From NCBI GenBank assembly GCA_944333305.1, contig CALVKV010000006.1, positions 1 through 21,176 of the forward strand: a stretch of 21,176 bases of DNA, in the 5' to 3' direction. The position numbers and the translations under genes are program-made. Within the stretch, counting starts at the first letter, position 1. Every line of letters begins with the position of its first letter. Positions 14,134 to 21,176 of the stretch are shown in pieces. Under the pieces are notes generated by a model. It was not told where the DNA came from. It did no database searches and saw only the letters and a list, made by a program, of their open reading frames with translations. The DNA comes from an uncultured Bacilli bacterium. GTDB taxonomy: Bacteria; Bacillota_I; Bacilli_A; RF39; UBA660.

Positions 14134-15627
14134 ATGAAAAAAATTTTATTATTCTTAACATTAAGTTTTATTTATTTACTAGGTTCTGACCTTAATGTAA
14201 ATGCTAGTACTGATTCTTTCTATGAAGGAGAATATATTGATAACATTTATATGGTTAGATATGACAAAAATACTAATACCAAATATTATCAAAAAGCAAG
14301 AACTTATAGAAGAACCAGTGATGATAAACTTGCTTACTGTCTACAACCATTTAAATCATTTAACCCAAGTAATAATAATTATGAAACAGTAACATCCTTA
14401 GAAGAAATAGATGAAGAAACACTTAATAAGCTTATTGATATTATTGGTTTTGGTTATGGCTATCCCGGACACACAGATGATTTAAAATGGTATGCAATTA
14501 CCCAATTAATGATATGGCAAACTGTAGAACCAAATAGTGAATTTTATTTCACTGACACACTAAATGGCAACAAAATAAATATTTATGATTCTGAAATGAA
14601 AAAAATTAACAATCTAATAAACAATAGTTATACTATGCCAAGTTTTAATAATCAAACAATATATGGTATTGCAGGTAAAACTTTAACTGTAAAAGATACA
14701 AATAATATTATAGGATTATATAATTCAGGAAATAATAACATTGTAATAAATAACAACACTGTTACTATTAATGAAACAGAAAAAGGATGTCACGAAACTA
14801 CTTTTACAAGATATTATAATCATAGCAACCCAATTTTATTTTATTACAATCCTAATAGTCAGCACTTAGCAACTATAGGAAATCCTAATAATAGAACTGC
14901 AAAAATTAAATATTGTTTCAATGAATTAAACTTAAAAATTAAAAAAATTGATAAAGATACAGGAAATTCTTCTAGTCTTGGTGAAGCTTCATTAAAGGAT
15001 ACTATCTTTACTCTATATAACGAAAATATGGAAAAGATTACTGATTTAACTTTAGATAATAATATGGAAATTAGTATCTCAAGCAACAACTATGATTTAA
15101 CATATGGAACTTATTATCTAAAAGAAACAAAAAATGGAACTGGCTACTTACCTAATGAAAAAGTATATGAAATTAATTTTACAACTGATAATACCGATAT
15201 AGAACTAGTAATAGAAAATGAAGTATTAAAAAAAGAAATAACTATTAAAAAATATTATGGAGATGGAAAGCTAATGTTAACAGAACCAAACATTACTTTT
15301 GAAATATATGATAAAAATAACAACTTAGTTGAAAGTATAACTACAGATATAAACGGTACTGCTAAAATCACTCTTCCTTATGGCCATTATAAAATAGTAC
15401 AGTCTAACACTACTGAAGGCTATACCAAAATAGAACCATTTGATATTTTTATTGATAATATAAATAAAAATTATTATTATACTATTAATGACTATAAAAT
15501 AAAAGAAGAAAAGCCTAATGAAACTATATCAATAGAAGTTCCAAATACAAGTACTGATAATGGCAACTACAACATATTAAGTCTAATATTACCTACATAT
15601 TTAATTGTTAAGAAAAAGTTTAGTTAG
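14134..15627 (+). CDS. Sortase-anchored surface adhesin with thioester domain and two SpaA-like domains
   Basis: 497 residues. The signal peptide is residues 1-24 (ending NVNA-S). Residues about 28-180 look like a thioester domain: AYCLQPFKSF provides Cys69 and WYAITQLMIWQ provides Gln124, the pair that forms an internal thioester for covalent attachment to host surfaces. Two SpaA/prealbumin-like beta domains follow: about 265-350 (LKIKKIDKDTG to YYLKETKNGTGYLP, with Lys and Glu331 in isopeptide positions) and about 368-440 (ITIKKYYGDGK to YKIVQSNTTEGY, where the usual Glu is Gln423). The end is a cell-wall sorting signal: VPNTS (469-473) as an LPxTG variant, a short hydrophobic stretch and KKK. 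AAGGAGG is 6 nt from the ATG. The last 23 nt overlap the sortase gene, so this protein is the obvious substrate. Confidence 0.82.
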   Translation: MKKILLFLTLSFIYLLGSDLNVNASTDSFYEGEYIDNIYMVRYDKNTNTKYYQKARTYRRTSDDKLAYCLQPFKSFNPSNNNYETVTSLEEIDEETLNKLIDIIGFGYGYPGHTDDLKWYAITQLMIWQTVEPNSEFYFTDTLNGNKINIYDSEMKKINNLINNSYTMPSFNNQTIYGIAGKTLTVKDTNNIIGLYNSGNNNIVINNNTVTINETEKGCHETTFTRYYNHSNPILFYYNPNSQHLATIGNPNNRTAKIKYCFNELNLKIKKIDKDTGNSSSLGEASLKDTIFTLYNENMEKITDLTLDNNMEISISSNNYDLTYGTYYLKETKNGTGYLPNEKVYEINFTTDNTDIELVIENEVLKKEITIKKYYGDGKLMLTEPNITFEIYDKNNNLVESITTDINGTAKITLPYGHYKIVQSNTTEGYTKIEPFDIFIDNINKNYYYTINDYKIKEEKPNETISIEVPNTSTDNGNYNILSLILPTYLIVKKKFS

Positions 15628-16138
15628 TATTTTAATACTAACAATGTATTTAGGTAGTTGTCTATTAATATATAACAATGAAAAAGATATTAAAAGTATT
15701 AGCACTACAAACATAGAAAGAAATACTAATACTAGTTATATAAGTACTAAAGAAAATGATAAAATAATTGGCACTTTAACTATAAATAAAATAAACTTAT
15801 CAAAAGATATTTATGATATTGATAACACTCATAACAACGTTGATGAAAATGTTACCGTTTTAAATGATGATATAAATCTAATAGTCTTAGCAGCCCATTC
15901 AGGTCCTGGATACATTGCTTTCTTCGATGATTTAGATAAATTAGAATTAAATGATATTATTAAGTTAAACTTTAAAGGAAAAGATTTAGAATACAAAGTA
16001 ACTAACATAGAAGAACAAGTTAAAGATGGAACTATAGAAATAAATAAAACTAATACTAAAAGATTAATACTAACTACTTGTAGTAAAAAAGATAAAGGTA
16101 AACAGTTAGTAGTAATAACAGAAAAAATAGATGCCTAA
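15605..16138 (+). CDS. Small sortase paired with the overlapping adhesin, catalytic Arg position atypical
   Basis: 177 residues, short for a sortase. One N-terminal membrane anchor (about 5-24), then the beta-barrel core with LIVLAAHSGPGYIAFF (His98) and RLILTTCSKKDKGKQLVVI (Cys159). Sortases normally carry a catalytic Arg a few residues after the Cys, before a hydrophobic strand; here that position reads Gln167 (GKQLVV), with Lys164 and Lys166 adjacent. The class cannot be assigned securely. The start is uncertain: TTG 15605 retains the basic residues before the anchor but has no SD, and the frame overlaps the adhesin gene by 23 nt, so coupling or re-initiation at the adhesin stop is likely. 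ATG 15644 would delete half of the anchor. It presumably attaches the upstream adhesin (VPNTS) to peptidoglycan. Confidence 0.83.
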   Translation: MLRKSLVSILILTMYLGSCLLIYNNEKDIKSISTTNIERNTNTSYISTKENDKIIGTLTINKINLSKDIYDIDNTHNNVDENVTVLNDDINLIVLAAHSGPGYIAFFDDLDKLELNDIIKLNFKGKDLEYKVTNIEEQVKDGTIEINKTNTKRLILTTCSKKDKGKQLVVITEKIDA

Positions 16139-16151
16139 GCACCTATTTTTT
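16122..16151. terminator. Bidirectional terminator between sortase and clpB
   Basis: AAAAAATAG-A-TGC (16122-16134), loop CTAA, GCA-C-CTATTTTTT (16139-16151). The internal A-C mismatch on the plus-strand RNA becomes a G-U pair on the minus-strand RNA, so the hairpin is stronger for clpB. Both stop codons lie within it. Confidence 0.78.
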
Positions 16152-18242
16152 AATTATTAATTCATTATCTTTAACATCAAAAGTAACAGTCTCTCCATAC
16201 TTAATAGTACCTTTAACAAGCTCGTGGGCAAGTAGACTCTCAATAGTCTTACTAACTTCACGTTTTAAAGGTCTAGCCCCATAATTAACGTCATAACCAG
16301 CTTCTACTAAATAGTCTTTAGCTTTATCTGTTAATTTGATATGAATATCATTCATAGAAAGACGTTTTTCTATATCAGATATAATCTTATCAAGTATTTG
16401 ATAAATAGCATCTTTAGTAAGAGGTTTAAAGACAATAATCTCATCTACACGGTTAATAAATTCAGGTCTAAAATGACTTCTTACTTCATCCATTACTTTA
16501 CTAGTATCACCATCTAATATGTATTCACTACCTAAGTTAGATGTCATTATAATAATTGTATTTTTAAAGTCAACAGTTCTACCATTAGAGTCAGTTATTC
16601 TACCATCATCTAGTATTTGTAGCAAAAGATTTAAAACCTCAGGATGAGCTTTCTCTATTTCATCAAATAGTACTATACTATACGGATTACGTCTAACCGC
16701 TTCAGTAAGTTGTCCACCTTCTTCATAACCAACATATCCCGGAGGAGAACCAATTAAACGAGACACACTAAACTTCTCCATATATTCACTCATATCAATT
16801 CTTACCATATGTCTTTCATCATCAAATAGTTCATAAGCAAGCGTTCTTGCTACTTCAGTTTTACCAACACCAGTAGGTCCTAAGAATATAAATGAACCAA
16901 TAGGTCTATTAGGATCTTTTATTCCACTACGAGACTTAATTATCGCTTCACTTACTAGATGTAAAGCTTCATCTTGACCCATAACACGATTCTTCATACT
17001 ATTTTCAAGATTAAGAAGTTTCTCTTTCTCACTACTAACTAACTTACTTAAAGGAATATTAGTCATCTTAGAAATAACACTAGCAATATCTTCTTCTGTA
17101 ACATTATCACTTAATAGTTGCATATTGTCATGACTCTTTAATTCTTCAAGTTCTTTTTCTAGTTTAGGAATAGTACCATGTTGTAATTTGGCAGCCTTCT
17201 CTAAGTCATATTTATTTTCAGCTTGTTCTAACTCAAAACGAGCCTTCTCAATTTCTTTCTTCTTAGCATTAATCTTATCATTAAAACCTTTCTCTTCTTC
17301 CCAAGCCTCTTTATATTCCTTCTCTTTTGCTTTTAATTCACCTAACTCTTTATCTATCTCATCTTTTCTCTTCATAGATAATTGGTCCTTCTCTTTCTTA
17401 ATCGCTTGTCTTTCAATTTCAAGTCTCATAATCTTACGAGTTAAAGAGTCTAAAGCATTAGGAACAGAATCCATTTGGACACGAATAGTTGCACAAGCTT
17501 CATCTACTAAATCTATCGCTTTATCTGGTAAATATCTATCAGTAATATAACGGTTAGAAAGCACAGCTGCACTGACTAAAGCTTTATCATGAATAGTAAC
17601 TCCATGATGTATTTCAAATTTTTCTTTAAGACCACGTAATATTGTAATAGTATCTTCTACACTAGGCTCCTTAACAATAATCTTTTGAAACCGTCTCTCT
17701 AAAGCCCCATCTTTCTCTATATACTTACGATATTCATTTAAAGTAGTCGCACCAATAACATGAATCTCTCCACGAGCAAGCATAGGTTTCAAGATATTAG
17801 ATGTATCCATAGCGCCTTCAGTATTACCAGTACCTACAATCATATGAATCTCATCAATAAACATAATAATAGAGCCTTCGGATTTTTTAATTTCATTTAA
17901 TACTTTCTTAAGCCTCTCTTCAAACTCACCACGGTATTTAGCACCTGCAACAAGACTAGCCATATCAAGTTCCCAAATAGTTTTATTTTTTAAGCTAGCA
18001 GGAACGTCACCACGTTCTATACGAAGAGCAAGTCCTTCAACTATAGCAGTTTTACCAACACCAGGTTCACCAATTAAAACAGGGTTATTCTTAGTACGAC
18101 GAGATAAAACACGAGTAATACTACGAATCTCTTCATCACGTCCGATAACAGGGTCAATTTTACCTGCTCTAACCGCTTCATTTATATTACGACCATATTT
18201 TTCTAATACATTCTCATTTTCTCCATTTGGATTTTGATACAT
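16143..18242 (-). CDS. clpB: ClpB disaggregase, short form lacking the N-terminal domain
   Basis: 699 residues; full-length ClpB is about 860. It is a hexameric AAA+ unfoldase that rescues aggregated proteins with DnaK. First ATPase: Walker A GEPGVGKT (58-65), Walker B MFIDE (Asp130-Glu131). The coiled-coil M domain spans about 260-375 (long Glu/Lys heptads), which separates ClpB from ClpA/ClpC. Second ATPase: GPTGVGKT (455-462), pore loop GYVG (502-505), Walker B LFDE (527-528), then GARPLKR near the end. The sequence begins just before the first AAA+ module ([25 protein letters not shown]); the two Clp_N repeats are absent, and the strong SD and promoter directly upstream show this is the native start. 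Mycoplasma ClpBs have the same short form. CIRCE upstream puts it under HrcA. Confidence 0.96.
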   Translation of the reverse strand: MYQNPNGENENVLEKYGRNINEAVRAGKIDPVIGRDEEIRSITRVLSRRTKNNPVLIGEPGVGKTAIVEGLALRIERGDVPASLKNKTIWELDMASLVAGAKYRGEFEERLKKVLNEIKKSEGSIIMFIDEIHMIVGTGNTEGAMDTSNILKPMLARGEIHVIGATTLNEYRKYIEKDGALERRFQKIIVKEPSVEDTITILRGLKEKFEIHHGVTIHDKALVSAAVLSNRYITDRYLPDKAIDLVDEACATIRVQMDSVPNALDSLTRKIMRLEIERQAIKKEKDQLSMKRKDEIDKELGELKAKEKEYKEAWEEEKGFNDKINAKKKEIEKARFELEQAENKYDLEKAAKLQHGTIPKLEKELEELKSHDNMQLLSDNVTEEDIASVISKMTNIPLSKLVSSEKEKLLNLENSMKNRVMGQDEALHLVSEAIIKSRSGIKDPNRPIGSFIFLGPTGVGKTEVARTLAYELFDDERHMVRIDMSEYMEKFSVSRLIGSPPGYVGYEEGGQLTEAVRRNPYSIVLFDEIEKAHPEVLNLLLQILDDGRITDSNGRTVDFKNTIIIMTSNLGSEYILDGDTSKVMDEVRSHFRPEFINRVDEIIVFKPLTKDAIYQILDKIISDIEKRLSMNDIHIKLTDKAKDYLVEAGYDVNYGARPLKREVSKTIESLLAHELVKGTIKYGETVTFDVKDNELIIKK

Positions 18243-18272
18243 AATAAAACATCTCCTTTCTTATTCATACAT

Positions 18273-18301
18273 ATTATACAACCGTTATTAGCACTTGTCA
18301 A
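18273..18301 (-). promoter_or_regulatory. Perfect consensus SigA promoter of clpB
   Basis: On the minus strand TTGACA (18301-18296), exactly 17 bp, TATAAT (18278-18273). The start is expected near 18266, about 24 nt before the ATG, with AAGGAG 10 nt upstream of it. Such a strong promoter fits a gene held down by a repressor. Confidence 0.92.
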
Positions 18302-18314
18302 GTAAGAGTGCTAA
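18288..18314. promoter_or_regulatory. CIRCE element (HrcA operator)
   Basis: TTAGCACTT (18288-18296), 9-bp spacer, GAGTGCTAA (18306-18314): one mismatch from the CIRCE consensus TTAGCACTC-N9-GAGTGCTAA, with exact spacing. It covers the -35 of the clpB promoter, so HrcA binding would block polymerase and heat shock would release it. Confidence 0.95.
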
Positions 18315-18346
18315 TAAATATAAAAAAGAAAAAGAACATTAAGTCC

Positions 18347-19627
18347 TTATTCACTTACAACACCAATAGCAGTCTGTAACATAGTATCATTTTCATAAGT
18401 TAAGGTTTCCCCTTCTTGCAATACCGTTTCAACTCTATCAGTAGGAACAACACCCACATCATTAATCCAATTACCATCTGGAGTTAACCATTTCTGTACT
18501 GTATATTTAATAGTATCCCCACTATTTAAATCACTGGCAGACTGAACTGTTCCCTTTCCATAAGAATTAATTCCAACTACATGAGACCCATAACTTTCTT
18601 TAAAAGCACTGGCAAGTATTTCAGATGCACTTGCACTCTCATCATTAATAATTACACTAACAGGATAATCTCTATCTATAGATTTCTTAGTACCATAAAT
18701 CTTTTCTGTTTCATTCTTAGTCTGTAATTGATATAAAACTTGTTTTTTATTCAAAAACAAACATAAAATATTCTTAACTTCAGATAAGTAACCACCAGGA
18801 TTATCTCTAACATCAATAACTAATCCATCTATATTATTTTTCTCTAACTTCTTTAAAGCACTATTAAACTGTTTATAAGAGTTACTATTAAATATATCTA
18901 TTTTGATACAGCCTATATTCTTACCATTATTTTCATATATTTCACTTTCTACAACAGGAGTCTCTATAGTAGTTTTACTAAGTTCAAAACTAAGTTCAAC
19001 TCCATCACGATTAACAGTTAATTTAGATGTATTACCACTATCTTCACCTGATATCATAGAAACTACCTCAGATAAACTCTTTCCAGTAATATCAGTATCA
19101 TTTACTTTAGTAACAATATCGCCAACCTTTACACCTGAGTTTTCAGCAGGACTACCATCAAAAACATTGCCTACACTAATAACACCATTACTTAACATTA
19201 CTTCTATACCAATGCCTTCATAAGTACCATCTAATTCTTCATTAAAGTCATCACTAGCATCTCCACTAAAATATGTTGCATAAGGATCATCTAAATAATT
19301 AATCATTCCTTGTATTCCAGCATCAATAAGCTCTTCTTTATCAACATCTTCATAATAATTATCAATAATATTATTATAAGTAGTAACTAACTCATCTAAC
19401 TCATCAGAAGAAGAATTATCATTAAATACAACAAAATTAACAATATTTCCTAAAAGAAAACCAAACATAATAGCAATTATCATAATAATAATAACTTCAG
19501 AAAAATTAAAGCCACTTCTTCTTTCAACAATTATTTCTCTAACATTACTATCATCTATTTCTTCATCAACCACTTTTTCTTCTTCATTTTTTTTATCTTC
19601 ATCAATATCCTTTTTCTTATTAAACAT
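18347..19627 (-). CDS. CtpA/S41-family C-terminal processing protease with PDZ domain
   Basis: 426 residues from ATG 19627 (GGGGTGA 5 nt upstream; the in-frame GTG 19636 overlaps that SD). A charged cytoplasmic N-tail (about 40 residues), one membrane anchor (about 45-68), an S41 N-terminal helical segment with LDDPYATYFS, a PDZ domain (about 137-220, GIGIEVMLSNGVISVGNVFDGSPAENSG), and the protease core: DVRDNPGGYL, the nucleophile in NDESASASEI (middle Ser, about 333 in this numbering) and the Lys/Gln pair in YGKGTVQ (Lys about 358). This Ser-Lys dyad is characteristic of CtpA/CtpB. These extracytoplasmic proteases clip substrate C-termini in signalling and envelope maintenance. It has its own promoter. 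The substrate is not evident; the neighbouring 162-aa and LolA-like genes are also membrane or exported. Confidence 0.94.
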   Translation of the reverse strand: MFNKKKDIDEDKKNEEEKVVDEEIDDSNVREIIVERRSGFNFSEVIIIMIIAIMFGFLLGNIVNFVVFNDNSSSDELDELVTTYNNIIDNYYEDVDKEELIDAGIQGMINYLDDPYATYFSGDASDDFNEELDGTYEGIGIEVMLSNGVISVGNVFDGSPAENSGVKVGDIVTKVNDTDITGKSLSEVVSMISGEDSGNTSKLTVNRDGVELSFELSKTTIETPVVESEIYENNGKNIGCIKIDIFNSNSYKQFNSALKKLEKNNIDGLVIDVRDNPGGYLSEVKNILCLFLNKKQVLYQLQTKNETEKIYGTKKSIDRDYPVSVIINDESASASEILASAFKESYGSHVVGINSYGKGTVQSASDLNSGDTIKYTVQKWLTPDGNWINDVGVVPTDRVETVLQEGETLTYENDTMLQTAIGVVSE

Positions 19628-19650
19628 TAGCATCACCCCACTACTATTTT

Positions 19651-19679
19651 ATTCTATCATAAAAAAAAGAATATCTAAA
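19651..19679 (-). promoter_or_regulatory. Candidate promoter of the ctp gene, embedded in the upstream terminator
   Basis: TAGAAT (19656-19651) preceded by TGa gives an extended -10; TTTAGA (19679-19674) at a 17-bp spacing is a partial -35 lying within the terminator hairpin of the preceding gene. Confidence 0.4.
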
Positions 19680-19691
19680 GAAAAGATATTC
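19661..19691 (-). terminator. Second of two tandem terminators upstream of ctp
   Basis: GAATATCT (19669-19676) and AGATATTC (19684-19691) pair in an 8-bp stem with a 7-nt loop, followed on the minus strand by eight T (19668-19661). Confidence 0.8.
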
Positions 19692-19701
19692 AAAAGATAA
19701 A

Positions 19702-19724
19702 TAAAAATAGACTAAATAAGTCTA
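19702..19724 (-). terminator. First of two tandem terminators after the 162-aa gene
   Basis: TAGACT (19708-19713) and AGTCTA (19719-19724) form a 6-bp stem with a 5-nt loop, followed on the minus strand by TTTTTAT. Confidence 0.7.
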
Positions 19725-19732
19725 CCTTTACA

Positions 19733-20221
19733 CTAACTATTTAAAATATTTGTAATTTCTGTTAAATCCGTAATAACTTCACTAACTTCACCATTATTAA
19801 ATCTAATAAGTGTATTATCTTTCACTCTTAAACTATCAGCAGAATCAGTAACAATATCGCCATCAGTTACATATCTCTTATTCATACCATTTGCAAGATC
19901 AACACTATATAATTTAGTATCTGTATTATTTAACTGATAAGAACTTATTAATGAACTAATAGTAGAATATTCATTAGTAGAATCATAATAAATAACATAA
20001 TAATCATCTTCACTTTGATTAAAAGACTCACCTGCTAATATTTCATCATATTGAATAGTATTTTCTGTAATTCTTTCATCATCATTATTATCAGACTCTA
20101 ATATTAAAGTAGTTAAAAAATACATTCCTACTAACAAGACTACTGCAACTACTATAATTATAATAGTTTTCTTAATCTCGCTAGGCATTCCCTTTTTACT
20201 ATTTAAATAATCTCTTTTCAT
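19733..20221 (-). CDS. Membrane-anchored protein, thioredoxin-fold-like without CxxC
   Basis: 162 residues. A basic N-tail (MKRDYLNSKKG) and one membrane helix (about 18-41) place the rest outside. The exported part reads like a reduced thioredoxin fold: DDYYVIYYDSTNEYSTISSLISSY (first strand and helix), TKLYSVDLANGMN (second strand), then LRVKDNTLIRFNNGEVSEVI, where thioredoxins have the cis-Pro/TPT and the GKV hairpin. There is no cysteine at all, so it cannot act as an oxidoreductase; a structural or binding role is likely. The fold assignment is inference from the pattern. The SD is weak (AAAGG about 13 nt from the ATG). It sits between terminators on both sides and is probably monocistronic. 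Confidence 0.68.
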   Translation of the reverse strand: MKRDYLNSKKGMPSEIKKTIIIIVVAVVLLVGMYFLTTLILESDNNDDERITENTIQYDEILAGESFNQSEDDYYVIYYDSTNEYSTISSLISSYQLNNTDTKLYSVDLANGMNKRYVTDGDIVTDSADSLRVKDNTLIRFNNGEVSEVITDLTEITNILNS

Positions 20222-20252
20222 AAGACTTCACAAACCTTTCGCTTCATGTTTT

Positions 20253-20261
20253 ATGATAACA
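20253..20261 (-). promoter_or_regulatory. Candidate extended -10 promoter of the 162-aa gene
   Basis: TGTTATCAT on the minus strand (TGn plus TATCAT). No convincing -35 was found. It lies between the upstream terminator and the gene. CTTTCG/CGAAAG inverted copies flank it (20237-20242 and 20266-20271), which could be incidental. Confidence 0.4.
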
Positions 20262-20270
20262 CAAACGAAA

Positions 20271-20296
20271 GAAAAAATAAACACTTTCGTGCTTAT
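20271..20296 (-). terminator. Intrinsic terminator with GAAA tetraloop after the LolA-like gene
   Basis: On the minus strand ATAAGCAC-GAAA-GTGTTTAT (20296-20277), an 8-bp stem with one G-U pair, followed by a T run. The stop codon of the upstream gene lies in the left arm. Confidence 0.78.
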
Positions 20297-21015
20297 TTCA
20301 TTGTTGGCAAAACATTTATAGAATTAGCAATTTCAATTAGTTCATCTTGACTCATAACATCACTTACTAAATAATAATTAATGCCACCTGATGTAAAATT
20401 AACAGAATTATCTGAAAGTACTCCTAAACTATCCATAAACATAACAGGTTCACCCATTGTTGGGATAACTGTAAATTCATCCATTGTTTTAACTGTCTCT
20501 TCTACAAGTAAGAATGGTTTATCACCAGAAAATGTAAGAATAACTCGCTCCCCATCAGTCATATCTACTTTCTCTTCACTTTCAAGTTTTGTTCCTTCAG
20601 GTAACACCATAGGATAAATAACATCATCTATCGCACTAGTCTCTATCGCTTCTTCTTCCAAGTTAACCGTACTCATTATCTCTTCCAAGTCAAAATAATT
20701 ATCTTTAAAACTTGGACTAAAATCAATATCATTAACTTTCAAAGTCATACTAGGAACTTCATCACTATCTAAAACAATTGCCTCAGTTAAATTTAAACCT
20801 TCATCAAACGTAACTCTTTGTTTAGTCAAATTCCTATTATTAGGATAATTAACACTACTAGTAAAAATATAGCTTTTATCATTTTTTTCAAAAGTTCTTT
20901 CATCATCATTTGAAATATCATTTATTATAGACTGTAATAAATAAATTTGTGAATTATTATAAGGAAAATCACTTTGGAATTTAAAACTTTTATTTAAACT
21001 AGGTGTTAAAACCCT
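20293..21015 (-). pseudogene. LolA/GerS-like lipoprotein gene, 5' part missing
   Basis: The C-terminal 240 or so residues of a LolA-fold carrier-type protein are present: VLTPSLNKSFKF, then FPYNNSQIYLLQSIIND, YIFTSSVNYPN, KQRVTFDEGLNL, DFSPSFKDNYFDLEEIM, and a second C-terminal lobe (about 115 residues) that ends YYLVSDVMSQDELIEIANSI. Homologues in low-GC Gram-positives begin with a lipoprotein signal and about 100 more residues before the VLTPSLNKS strand. Here the frame upstream of that strand turns into Lys-rich nonsense (KKYKKVKLSCVR) and hits a TAA at 21051-21049, with no start codon, SD or signal peptide. TTG 20829 would start in mid-domain and is not credible. The break falls at about 21013. 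The gene is either disrupted by an inserted element or a remnant. It ends at a good terminator. Confidence 0.72.
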
Positions 21016-21051
21016 GACACACGAGAGTTTAACCTTTTTATATTTTTTTTA

Positions 21052-21067
21052 AAGCCTCTTATGGCTT
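21052..21067. repeat. Short hairpin beside the junction
   Basis: AAGCC (21052-21056) and GGCTT (21063-21067) pair around a 6-nt loop. It overlaps the stop of the ORF at 21066. On the minus strand it is followed by A, not T, so it is not a standard intrinsic terminator; it could be a sub-terminal hairpin of a mobile element. The interval 21016-21065 holds no gene. Confidence 0.45.
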
Positions 21068-21176
21068 AGTCCTCTTTAATTTCAAAATCTAATAACCCGT
21101 TACATACATCTTCATATACATCTTGTGAATACTTGATTGTATCAATTAAATATTGTTTATCATTATCATATTCTTT
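21066..21176 (-). CDS. C-terminal end of an unidentified protein, cut by window edge
   Basis: The last 36 codons of a minus-strand frame ending TAA (21068-21066). The product is acidic and helical (SQDVYEDVCNGLLDFEIKED at the end). I do not recognise it. It lies just beyond the point where the LolA-like homology stops, so it may be cargo or the recombinase of whatever interrupted that gene. Codon use is as AT-rich as the neighbours. Confidence 0.5.
   Translation of the reverse strand, partial: KEYDNDKQYLIDTIKYSQDVYEDVCNGLLDFEIKED

Noticed and set aside
14007..14189. Plus-strand 60-codon frame across the repeats and adhesin start
   Set aside because: It runs through the direct repeats, promoter and SD of the adhesin and has no SD of its own.
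17188..17550. Plus-strand 120-codon frame opposite clpB
   Set aside because: Antisense to the M-domain coding region; Ser/Phe-rich mirror of Glu/Lys codons, no SD.
20293..20829. Complete 178-aa protein starting at TTG 20829
   Set aside because: Family-like sequence continues upstream in the same frame to about 21012, so a start here would be inside the domain; no SD is present.
21016..21065. Group II intron 3' end at the LolA junction
   Set aside because: No domain V-like hairpin with its conserved catalytic triad can be seen next to the junction.

Overview
The window is a low-GC, gene-dense bacterial segment that uses TAA, TAG and occasionally TGA as stops and reads cleanly in the standard bacterial code. 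The gene content is Gram-positive in style: a VanY-type cell-wall peptidase, a sortase with an adjacent substrate, a lipoprotein, HrcA/CIRCE heat-shock control and strong SD sequences. Together with very AT-rich codon use and a ClpB that lacks its N-terminal domain, this suggests an uncultured walled Bacilli/Mycoplasmatota-like gut lineage (RF39-type or Erysipelotrichia-like). That placement is inference, not proven by any marker here.

Layout. Positions 1-1539 (minus) hold a truncated VanY-like carboxypeptidase preceded by a HAD phosphatase that starts at TTG. A divergent promoter pair at about 1570-1600 then drives a plus-strand operon: patatin-like phospholipase, TIGR01212-type radical SAM enzyme, and an unrecognised 292-aa protein. 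Two single-gene plus-strand units follow, each with a textbook promoter: a lipoprotein (4619-5287) and a membrane-anchored protein with two Ig-like repeats (5373-6101). A shared terminator ends this block against a minus-strand operon read from about 10040 down to 6124: fhs, a 51-aa small ORF, a zinc-ribbon/HExxH metalloprotease-like protein, and CorA. Upstream are dTMP kinase (with an expanded P-loop) plus a 319-aa protein of unknown function, and then a zinc module: an SmtB/CzrA-type ArsR repressor overlapping a P1B-2-type zinc/cadmium ATPase, with a recognisable operator.

From 13978 to 16138 (plus) is a surface module: a thioester/SpaA-type adhesin ending in a VPNTS sorting signal, overlapped by a small sortase in which the usual catalytic Arg position appears to be Gln. 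Its promoter has two exact 19-bp direct repeats, each an imperfect palindrome, 32 bp apart just upstream of the -35 box. These look like binding sites for an unidentified regulator. From 18314 back to 16143 is clpB under a perfect consensus promoter overlapped by a CIRCE element.

The right end (18347-21176, minus) carries a CtpA-type S41 protease, a membrane-anchored thioredoxin-fold-like protein without a CxxC, and a LolA/GerS-like lipoprotein gene whose 5' part is missing. The homology stops abruptly near 21013. Beyond it lie an unrelated hairpin and the 3' end of a different ORF, so this is probably the edge of an inserted element or a rearrangement. The most distinctive items are this junction, the adhesin-sortase module with its twin palindromic repeats and atypical sortase, the fhs/51-aa/metalloprotease overlap, and the expanded P-loop of the dTMP kinase.
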